From Nitrospirota bacterium (lineage in GTDB: Bacteria > Nitrospirota > Thermodesulfovibrionia > Thermodesulfovibrionales > SM23-35): a DNA stretch of 5,154 nt. Position 1 is the stretch's first letter. Each line of letters begins with the position of its first letter. A program made the position numbers and the translations under genes. The notes beneath the pieces are model-generated. The model ran no database searches, was not told the origin of the DNA, and saw nothing but the letters and a program-made list of their open reading frames with translations. Positions 1-5,154 of the stretch are shown piece by piece. The stretch covers positions 1-5,154 of the forward strand of contig JAGSYM010000103.1 of assembly GCA_018262395.1 (NCBI GenBank), in the 5' to 3' direction.

Positions 1-68
1 TCACCAATAGTCTGTCATTGTCGTGAATGGTATTATGGTCGGTGCCTTCGATAATTGTCCTCTTCGTG

Positions 69-74
69 TATAAT
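69..74 (+). promoter_or_regulatory. Candidate -10 box for scpA
   Basis: A perfect TATAAT hexamer lies 11 bases before the scpA ATG. No good -35 hexamer is found at 16-18 bases upstream (the 17-base position reads CTTCGA), so recognition would depend on the -10 box alone or on an activator. If used, transcription would begin near 80-82, giving a leader of only about 5 bases. A chance match in AT-rich sequence is possible. Confidence 0.4.
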
Positions 75-85
75 ACCAGCGAAAA

Positions 86-823
86 ATGGAAGACATCATC
101 AAAATAAAAATACCTGCCTTTGAAGGGCCGTTTGATCTTCTTCTCCATCTTATCAGGGAAAACAAGATCGATATTTATGACATCCCTATATCGTTGATTA
201 CGAGCCAGTATCTTGAGTATATCGAAATCATGAAGGAACTGAATCTTGAAATAGCCGGTGATTTTCTCGTCATGGCTGCGACGCTGATACAGATTAAATC
301 ACGTATGCTTCTGCCTCCGGATGAAGAGACGCCTTCGGAGGAACAGGAAGATCCCCGGCGTGAACTTGTCGAGAGGCTCCTTGAATACCAGAGATATAAG
401 GAAGCTGCAGTCGACTTCAGGACGAAAGAGGATGAATGGCTTAAAGTATTCCGCAGGGAACCGTTATCGGATGAAGAAGAAGGTGAACTCTATCTTTTTG
501 ATCTCAGTCTTTTCGATCTGCTCGATGCATTCAGGAAGATCCTTGACAAGGCACCACCGGAGATTGTATCCATTACAAAAGAGACTCTTACGGTCAAGAA
601 CAGGATGTCAATGATCATGGAGATCATCGAGGAACACGAAACGGTGAGATTTGAAGACCTTTTCAGAGAGGGAATAACGAGGATCTACCTCATCGTAACC
701 TTCGTTGCGCTGCTCGAACTCATCAGGCTGGGTCTGGCGAGGGCTTACCAGGAAAAGGAATTTGGGAATATCTGGGTAATAAACCCGGCCAAGCAATCAG
801 CAACGCTCAACCATCCGTTATAG
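86..823 (+). CDS. scpA: Segregation and condensation protein A (ScpA)
   Basis: ScpA is the kleisin that bridges the two heads of an SMC dimer and, with ScpB, forms the bacterial condensin that organises and separates chromosomes on the nucleoid. The 245-residue length is normal for the family. The N-terminal SMC-neck-binding region is typical: FEGPFDLLLHLI at 12-23, then the helical stretch with IDIYDIPI near 28-35, and AATLIQIKSRMLLP at 64-77. An acidic linker follows (about 78-135), then a C-terminal winged helix (about 175-232) with the ALLELIRLGLARA helix at 208-220. The ATG is the first possible start in frame, because an in-frame TAA lies at 71-73 and the codons between are not starts. 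No Shine-Dalgarno sequence precedes it. scpB, the usual downstream partner, does not follow; the next gene is convergent and overlaps by 6 bases. Confidence 0.95.
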   Translation: MEDIIKIKIPAFEGPFDLLLHLIRENKIDIYDIPISLITSQYLEYIEIMKELNLEIAGDFLVMAATLIQIKSRMLLPPDEETPSEEQEDPRRELVERLLEYQRYKEAAVDFRTKEDEWLKVFRREPLSDEEEGELYLFDLSLFDLLDAFRKILDKAPPEIVSITKETLTVKNRMSMIMEIIEEHETVRFEDLFREGITRIYLIVTFVALLELIRLGLARAYQEKEFGNIWVINPAKQSATLNHPL

Positions 824-1924
824 CCTTTTCTCATAGATCCTGTATTTTTTGTATAACCGTCCACCTATCATCCCGATAACCCGCTGAACCGGAAGATTGT
901 CCTCAAGTATCCAGGAGAATTCGACTCTCTTATATCCTCCCCGTTTCACCCCTTTGAACGCTTCCCGTAAGAGAAGGGCGTCTATGCCTTTATTCCTGTA
1001 TTCGTTCTTGATGCCGAGAAGAATCACGCGCAGGTCTTTAATCTTTTTTGTATAGTAGAAGGCTTTGAGGATGCTTATTGGATTCATTCTCCCCTTCATG
1101 TGTTTCAGGACAAGATTAAAGTCCGGCAATATTCCCATAAAGCCCACCGGTTCGTCGTTTTTTTCCGCTATCACGGTAAGGTCAGGCACGACAACCGGTT
1201 TAAGGTTATTACTGAGATAGAGAAGTTCCTCATCGGTCAGTGGGATGAAGCCCCAGTTTTTCTCCCATGCTGAATTGTAGACATCTTTAAAGATAATCAT
1301 ATCATGATCAAAATGCTTTTTATTCACCGGTCTTACCGTAACTCCGGTCTTTGCTACAATATCGGCGACACGAAGAAGTTTTGCTGGGAGTTCGTCCTGA
1401 ATGTCGAAGATATAGGCATAGAGGTCCTTTGCTTTCCGGAATCCGTATCTCTCCATCAGGTCGGCATAGTAAGGTGGATTGTACGGTGTCATCACGAGAG
1501 GACGGTTGTGAAATCCGTCTATCAGCAGGCCGCACTCATCGTTTGTTGAAAAACTCATCGGTCCCCGCATGATGTCCATGCCTTCTCTCCTGAGCACAAC
1601 CGAAACCCTGTCAAGAAGGGCTGATGCTGCTTCATGGTCATCAACAGATTCAAAGAAACCGAAAAATCCAGCATTTTCTTTATGAAATTCTATATGTCTC
1701 TTGTTGATGATAGAAACCACTCTCCCACATATGTCGCCGTTCTTTTTTGCAACGAAGTATCTGACACGGGCGTGGTGAAAGAAAGGATTTTTTTGAGAAA
1801 AATGCTTCTGCATCTCACGTATCAACGGAGGAACATAGAAAGGGTCGCGCTGATAAAGCATGAGGGGGAATCTGATAAAATCATTGAGGTCTCTTTTTGA
1901 TGTAACCTCAATGACTTCTGTCAT
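818..1924 (-). CDS. cerS: GNAT-like N-acyltransferase, probable bacterial ceramide synthase (bCerS)
   Basis: The 368-residue protein belongs to the large GNAT-like family related to E. coli YghO and Caulobacter bCerS. In that pathway bCerS transfers a fatty acyl group to the amine of 3-ketosphinganine at the cytoplasmic face of the membrane. The N-terminal half (about 5-165) carries family blocks RDPFYVPPL at 26-34, GPMSFSTNDECGLLIDGF at 121-138 and MTPYNPPYY at 145-153. The C-terminal half (about 195-365) is an acetyltransferase fold, with a motif-A-like acyl-thioester-binding segment LLGIKNEYRNKGIDALLL at 302-319 and a family-like end, YRIYEKRL. No membrane segment or signal peptide is evident. 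It is the last gene of the minus-strand array. Its ATG overlaps the spt stop as ATGA, and the only GGAAGG-like site is about 17 bases upstream, too far for a normal ribosome binding site, so translation is probably coupled to spt. The GNAT assignment is firm; the ceramide synthase role rests on the neighbours and family resemblance. Confidence 0.72.
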   Translation of the reverse strand: MTEVIEVTSKRDLNDFIRFPLMLYQRDPFYVPPLIREMQKHFSQKNPFFHHARVRYFVAKKNGDICGRVVSIINKRHIEFHKENAGFFGFFESVDDHEAASALLDRVSVVLRREGMDIMRGPMSFSTNDECGLLIDGFHNRPLVMTPYNPPYYADLMERYGFRKAKDLYAYIFDIQDELPAKLLRVADIVAKTGVTVRPVNKKHFDHDMIIFKDVYNSAWEKNWGFIPLTDEELLYLSNNLKPVVVPDLTVIAEKNDEPVGFMGILPDFNLVLKHMKGRMNPISILKAFYYTKKIKDLRVILLGIKNEYRNKGIDALLLREAFKGVKRGGYKRVEFSWILEDNLPVQRVIGMIGGRLYKKYRIYEKRL

Positions 1925-3150
1925 GCGATAAGGCCTGTCTTCCTTCCGACCTTCTCAAACGCACGGAGCACAATTTCAAGATGCTCGTCTGTATGGGTTG
2001 CCATATAACTGGTACGGATGAGCGCCATCCCGGCAGGAACAGCTGGAGTCACGGCCACATTTGCGAATACGCCTTCGTCCTGCAGCATCATGGCCATCAT
2101 GAAGGCCCTTTCATTCTCGCCGACAATTATAGGGATAATTGGTGTCTGACTGTGTCCGGTCTGGAAACCAAGAGATTTGAAGCCGGTCAGCATCTTCTCG
2201 GTATTTTTCCACAACTGTTCTCTTCTTTCCGGTTCGCTCTCTATGATATCAATGGCAGCGCTTACCGAAGCAACTGATGCCGGTGGCGGACTTGCACTGA
2301 ATATGAGGGGACGTGCAGAGTGCTTGATAAAGTGGATGACGTCTGCTGAACCGGAAATAAAACCACCGATTGAGGCGAGTGACTTGCTGTACGTTCCCAT
2401 GATGAGATCAACTTTATTTTCAAGGCCAAAATGTTCTGCCGTGCCCCGGCCATTCTTCCCGAGAACTCCTATGCCATGTGCATCGTCGATCATCAGTCGT
2501 GCACCGTATTTCTTTGAGAGGCTGACGATCTCGGGCATTGGTGCGATATCGCCCTCCATGCTGAAAACACCATCAACAATTACCAGTTTGTCCCTGTCTT
2601 CATTCTCCCTGAGAACTCTTTCGAGATCAGTCATATCATTATGCTTATACTTCCGTATCTCTCCGAAGGAGAGTCTGCACCCGTCAATAATGCTCGCATG
2701 GTCCATCTTGTCAATGATGACGAGGTCATTTTTTCCTACAAGGGCAGAAATAACGCCCAGATTGACCTGAAAACCTGTTGAAAAGATAAGGGCTGCATCT
2801 TTTCGCATAAACCGTGCAAGTTTTTCCTCAAGTTTTACATGGATATCAAGGGTGCCGTTCAGAAAACGCGAGCCGGCACAGCCTGTCCCATATTTTCTGA
2901 TAGCTTCAATTGCAGCTTCTTTTACTTTGGGGTGATTGGTAAGACCGAGATAATTGTTCGAACCGACCATAATCAGTCTGCGTCCGTTCATGGTAATCTC
3001 AGGATCCTGAGCGCTTTCGATGGTCCTGAAATACGGGTAGAGGCCGTGGGAAATGAGAATCTTGGCCTTATTGAATTTAAAACACTTACCGAATATGTCT
3101 GTTGATTTTTTTACAGCCATCTCTGAACCCTGTACCAATCCGCTGTCCAT
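1921..3150 (-). CDS. spt: AOS-family PLP enzyme, probable serine palmitoyltransferase (Spt)
   Basis: This 409-residue enzyme is an alpha-oxoamine synthase: a PLP protein that decarboxylatively joins an amino acid to an acyl thioester. Visible family features are GSNNYLGL at 63-70, GSRFLNGT at 93-100, PLP-stacking His151 in DHASI, Asp222 and His225 in DDAHG, the Schiff-base Lys256 in GTYSKS, and the carboxylate-binding Arg379 in LIRTS. The spacings His151-Lys256 and Asp222-Lys256 match the Sphingomonas enzyme to within a residue. GTYSKSLASIGGF and the SARPLIFSASPPPASVA block at 278-294 favour Spt over glycine C-acetyltransferase (Kbl), whose motif is GTLGKALGG, although DHASIIDG and the NDM segment are also Kbl-like. 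Val367 stands where Sphingomonas Spt has Arg378. The start is uncertain: ATG at 3150 follows GAAGGGA by 5 bases, but an in-frame ATG at 3120 (Met11) follows AGGG by 7 bases and reduces the overlap with the upstream gene from 40 to 10 bases. A related substrate, such as cysteate or glycine, cannot be excluded. Confidence 0.78.
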   Translation of the reverse strand: MDSGLVQGSEMAVKKSTDIFGKCFKFNKAKILISHGLYPYFRTIESAQDPEITMNGRRLIMVGSNNYLGLTNHPKVKEAAIEAIRKYGTGCAGSRFLNGTLDIHVKLEEKLARFMRKDAALIFSTGFQVNLGVISALVGKNDLVIIDKMDHASIIDGCRLSFGEIRKYKHNDMTDLERVLRENEDRDKLVIVDGVFSMEGDIAPMPEIVSLSKKYGARLMIDDAHGIGVLGKNGRGTAEHFGLENKVDLIMGTYSKSLASIGGFISGSADVIHFIKHSARPLIFSASPPPASVASVSAAIDIIESEPERREQLWKNTEKMLTGFKSLGFQTGHSQTPIIPIIVGENERAFMMAMMLQDEGVFANVAVTPAVPAGMALIRTSYMATHTDEHLEIVLRAFEKVGRKTGLIA

Positions 3151-4073
3151 CGTATCCCTTCTTTCATGCCCACCTTCGGTACAAATCCGATTTCTTCCCG
3201 GGCCTTTCCGGCATCACATATCCAGTGCGTATGTCTGAAGTCTTTTATCCGGTCCCTGTTGATGATCCCCTTTTTATTGATCTTTTCGCCTATCGCTGCA
3301 AAAAAGGGCATAACGAACTTCGGAACTTTCACAGGCCTCGCTTTCACATGCAGCACGGAGGAGATTTCCGTGGCTATCTCATCGCCTGTATAGATATTTC
3401 CATCAGACATGAAATATAGTTTACCGATTGCTTTGCTGTTTTCCGCAGATAACAGTATACCCTGTACAAGATCGTCAACATACAACAAAGAATAATAACA
3501 TTTTCCAAGATCAAAGAAGAACCCCTTTTTCATCATCTGGAACATGACGAGCATGTCCTTATCCCGTGGACCATAGACTGCAGGAGGTCTCAGAATGGTA
3601 ACCGGTAAACTATCCCGATATTTGAGGACAGCCCGTTCCCCTTCAAGCTTACTCTTTCCATAGTCTGAAACGGGTGAAGGGAGAGCGTCTTCGCGGAGCG
3701 GAGTTCCGTTTTTGCTTGGACCAACTGCTGCAAGACTACTCAGATAGACGAATCGCTTCACCAATGGGTTTCTCTCTGAAACAGCCTTCAGGAGGTTTTC
3801 TGTACCAAGGGAATTGACAGAGAAAAAGTCATCCGGCGAACAGGTTTTCGTCAATCCGGCAAGGTGAAAGATATAATCGAAATCATCCGGAATTTCAAGG
3901 AGCGATTCCCTGACCGTACAGTCTCCCTTAACGGCGGTGATGTTGAGGTTCTCAAGCCATGTGTGACGGGAAGTCTGCCGTGACAGATAGGTAACGTCAT
4001 ACTTCCGCCTGATGAGCTCCTCACATAAGTGGCTTCCTATGAATCCGGTAGCCCCTGTTACAAGAGCCTTCAT
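3111..4073 (-). CDS. cerR: Extended SDR family oxidoreductase, probable ceramide reductase (CerR)
   Basis: The 320-residue protein is an extended short-chain dehydrogenase/reductase. It opens with the Rossmann motif TGATGFIG at 6-13, has Asp51 in KGD at the adenine pocket, HLAG at 70-73, the catalytic serine region LSSLAAVGP at 111-119 (probably Ser113), Tyr138 and Lys142 in YGKSK, and the RPPAVYGPRD block at 162-171. The second beta strand ends in Ser-Arg (31-32) rather than an acidic residue, which suggests NADP(H) use. The best role in context is reduction of the 3-keto group of the N-acylated sphingoid base, as CerR does in Caulobacter, because spt and the GNAT acyltransferase follow with overlapping ends. 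Sequence alone would also allow a sugar-nucleotide epimerase or a 3-beta-HSD-like role. It starts 8 bases after the htpX stop with no clear Shine-Dalgarno, so reinitiation after htpX is likely. A hydrophobic patch at 253-262 may help membrane contact. Confidence 0.7.
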   Translation of the reverse strand: MKALVTGATGFIGSHLCEELIRRKYDVTYLSRQTSRHTWLENLNITAVKGDCTVRESLLEIPDDFDYIFHLAGLTKTCSPDDFFSVNSLGTENLLKAVSERNPLVKRFVYLSSLAAVGPSKNGTPLREDALPSPVSDYGKSKLEGERAVLKYRDSLPVTILRPPAVYGPRDKDMLVMFQMMKKGFFFDLGKCYYSLLYVDDLVQGILLSAENSKAIGKLYFMSDGNIYTGDEIATEISSVLHVKARPVKVPKFVMPFFAAIGEKINKKGIINRDRIKDFRHTHWICDAGKAREEIGFVPKVGMKEGIRWTADWYRVQRWL

Positions 4074-4081
4074 ATAACTGC

Positions 4082-4924
4082 TTAATGGCTCATTGCCTCA
4101 AGACGTGCTATGCGCTCCTCGATGGGGGGGTGGGTACTGAAGAGTTTCAGGATTCCGCCACCTGTTAATGGATTGACAATAAACATGTGAGACGTTGCAG
4201 GGTTCGCGTGCATGGGTATTTTCTGTGATGCCATGTGGAGCTTCCTCAACGCGCCTGAAAGGTAGCGGGGATTTCCTGCGATCTCTGCTCCGCCTGAATC
4301 TGCAGCATATTCCCTTGACCGTGAAATGGCCATCTGTATGATCATGGCAGCGAGCGGTCCGACGATCATCATAACGAAGGCAGCAATCGGGCTTCCGCCT
4401 TCGTCATCATCTCCCCTGTGGCCGCCGAAAATCATCGCCCACTGGGCCATTTGTGCAAGATAGCTGATTGCACCTGCGATCGTAGCGGTAATTGTACTGA
4501 TGAGAATGTCCCTGTTCTTGATATGGGAGAGTTCGTGGCCGATAACACCCTGAAGCTCCTCACGGGTCAATATGCGCATGATCCCGGCTGTAACGGCAAC
4601 TGCAGCATGCTGTGGATTTCTCCCGGTTGCAAATGCATTCGGCTGCTCCTGATCCATGATATATACCTTCGGCATCGGCATTCCGGCCTTCTGAACAAGA
4701 CTTCTGACGATGCTGAACAGATCGGGAGCTTCTGCTTCGGTGACCTGTTTTGCCCCGTACATTTTGAGGACGATTTTGTCACTGAACCAGTATGAAATGA
4801 AATTGATTCCCAGGGCAAAGATCAATGCTATCGTCATGCCCTGCTTGCCGCCCAATGCGCCGCCTGCCCAGACAAGCACAAGGGTTAATGTGACGAGCAA
4901 AAAAAGTGTTTTTATATTGTTCAT
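4082..4924 (-). CDS. htpX: Membrane zinc metalloprotease HtpX (M48B family)
   Basis: HtpX is an inner-membrane protease that cleaves misfolded membrane proteins on the cytoplasmic side, working alongside FtsH in envelope stress. The 280-residue length is typical. Two N-terminal hydrophobic segments (about 5-22 and 30-48) precede the catalytic domain. The zinc motif HELSH puts His130 and His134 as ligands with Glu131 as catalytic base. The third ligand is Glu205 in SRSREYAAD at 201-209. Further hydrophobic segments lie at about 140-163 and 178-200, and the C-terminal [11 protein letters not shown] block is at 262-272. All key residues are present. A strong ribosome binding site precedes the ATG. 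The gene lies between ccsA and cerR on the same strand, only 8 bases from cerR. The codons for THPPI contain a run of seven C on the coding strand (4124-4130). Confidence 0.96.
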   Translation of the reverse strand: MNNIKTLFLLVTLTLVLVWAGGALGGKQGMTIALIFALGINFISYWFSDKIVLKMYGAKQVTEAEAPDLFSIVRSLVQKAGMPMPKVYIMDQEQPNAFATGRNPQHAAVAVTAGIMRILTREELQGVIGHELSHIKNRDILISTITATIAGAISYLAQMAQWAMIFGGHRGDDDEGGSPIAAFVMMIVGPLAAMIIQMAISRSREYAADSGGAEIAGNPRYLSGALRKLHMASQKIPMHANPATSHMFIVNPLTGGGILKLFSTHPPIEERIARLEAMSH

Positions 4925-4930
4925 TTGTAT

Positions 4931-4940
4931 TACCTCCTTC
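4931..4940 (-). promoter_or_regulatory. Strong ribosome binding site of htpX
   Basis: The minus strand reads GAAGGAGGTA, containing the complete AAGGAGGT anti-16S complement, 6 bases before the htpX ATG at 4924. It is by far the best such site in the window and fixes the htpX start. The three genes downstream have weak or no sites of their own, so this may be the main ribosome entry point for the htpX-cerR-spt-cerS array. Confidence 0.85.
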
Positions 4941-4961
4941 AGCTACATATATATCTCATTT

Positions 4962-4991
4962 ATGCTATCTGAAAAAAAATGAAAGATGCAA
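4962..4991 (-). promoter_or_regulatory. Weak candidate promoter between ccsA and htpX
   Basis: On the minus strand TTGCAT (4986-4991) and TAGCAT (4962-4967) are separated by 18 bases and could serve as -35 and -10 hexamers, giving a leader of roughly 30 bases that includes the htpX ribosome binding site. An overlapping TATATA-rich stretch at 4942-4955 is an alternative -10. A run of eight T on this strand (4972-4979) lies in the spacer. No sigma-32-type boxes (CTTGAAA / CCCCAT) were seen. Transcription could equally read through from ccsA. Confidence 0.25.
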
Positions 4992-4995
4992 GTGG

Positions 4996-5154
4996 CTATT
5001 TTGATCCGTACGAGTGGAGCCCGGAAAGCAACATATTGACCCCGAGATAGGTAAAGATAACAGCCATGAACCCGATGACCGCAACGATCGCAACTTTTTT
5101 CCCTCTCCACCCCCGTATCATCCTGCCGTGAAGATAAAAGGCATAAATGAACCA
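4996..5154 (-). CDS. ccsA: Cytochrome c biogenesis protein CcsA/ResC family (C-terminal part, cut by window edge)
   Basis: An open frame enters from the right edge and ends at TAG (4996-4998), giving 52 residues. These match the C-terminal end of the system II cytochrome c maturation protein that handles and exports haem for attachment to apocytochromes (called CcsA or ResC, and CcsB in some databases). The fragment starts [18 protein letters not shown], a family-typical loop after the last haem-binding region. It continues into a final hydrophobic segment at about fragment residues 21-44 and closes with the characteristic LLSGLHSYG. The N-terminal part with the WWD haem-binding region lies outside the window, so intactness cannot be judged. 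It is followed by a 71-base gap and htpX on the same strand, with no clear terminator between. Confidence 0.85.
   Translation of the reverse strand, partial: WFIYAFYLHGRMIRGWRGKKVAIVAVIGFMAVIFTYLGVNMLLSGLHSYGSK

Noticed and set aside
1..107. Short open frames on both strands in the left edge, including a minus-strand frame of about 32 codons from within scpA that ends at TGA near position 1.
   Set aside because: None resembles a known protein, the minus-strand frame overlaps the conserved scpA N-terminus, and no ribosome binding site supports it. The tail of an upstream gene in plus frame 1 (stop at 52-54) cannot be excluded but is not recognisable.
772..788. A small inverted repeat (CTGGGT / ACCCGG, 5-base loop) near the end of scpA as a bidirectional terminator.
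   Set aside because: The stem is six pairs with one G-T wobble, lies inside coding sequence and has no T-run on either strand.
1304..1900. Plus-strand open frames of 73-88 codons opposite the GNAT gene.
   Set aside because: They are shadows of the conserved minus-strand gene, with no family resemblance and no independent start signals.
2177..2770. A 197-codon open frame on the plus strand opposite spt.
   Set aside because: It lies wholly inside the conserved spt coding region, resembles no known family, is rich in Ser and Pro as expected for an antisense shadow, and has no convincing ribosome binding site.
1921..3150. Annotation of the PLP enzyme as BioF (8-amino-7-oxononanoate synthase) or Kbl (glycine C-acetyltransferase).
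   Set aside because: The GTYSKSLASIGGF and IFSAS blocks and the linked GNAT and SDR genes fit Spt better. No biotin genes or threonine dehydrogenase are adjacent. Kbl remains the nearest alternative.
4970..4982. The run of eight T on the minus strand after ccsA as an intrinsic terminator.
   Set aside because: No GC-rich hairpin precedes the run, so it does not meet the form of an intrinsic terminator.

Overview
The window is a dense bacterial chromosomal segment: one plus-strand gene at the left (scpA), then five minus-strand genes that run from the right edge back to it. It carries a system II cytochrome c maturation gene, an HtpX-type membrane protease and a condensin-associated kleisin. 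It also carries genes that look like a bacterial ceramide pathway. This mix and the residue usage of the proteins suggest a Gram-negative bacterium of the Desulfobacterota or Nitrospirota kind. That placement is inference from family resemblance and was not tested. No mobile element, CRISPR array, tRNA or rRNA was seen, and all five complete genes look intact.

Layout. Positions 1-85 hold no recognisable gene, only a TATAAT box just before scpA. scpA (86-823, +) is convergent with the next gene, and the two coding regions overlap by 6 bases at their stop codons. On the minus strand, in transcription order, come: the last 52 codons of a ccsA/resC-family gene (4996-5154, cut by the window edge); a 71-base gap with a strong ribosome binding site; htpX (4082-4924); an extended SDR oxidoreductase 8 bases later (3111-4073); an AOS-family PLP enzyme resembling serine palmitoyltransferase (1921-3150), overlapping the SDR by 40 bases; and a GNAT-like acyltransferase (818-1924) joined to it by an ATGA stop/start overlap.

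How the genes fit together. The last three minus-strand genes match the three core steps of bacterial ceramide synthesis as worked out in Caulobacter. Spt condenses serine with a fatty acyl thioester to 3-ketosphinganine. A GNAT-type ceramide synthase (bCerS) N-acylates that ketone. An SDR (CerR) then reduces the 3-keto group. Here they are packed as cerR-spt-cerS with overlapping ends, which implies co-transcription and translational coupling. htpX sits directly upstream with only 8 bases between, so membrane protein quality control and sphingolipid-like synthesis may share a transcript. The PLP enzyme has valine where the Sphingomonas enzyme has a studied arginine (R378), so the amino acid substrate is not certain. 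This cassette is the most interesting content of the window. It resembles a known pathway rather than a wholly new system, but its order, its htpX linkage and its possible substrate shift merit a look.
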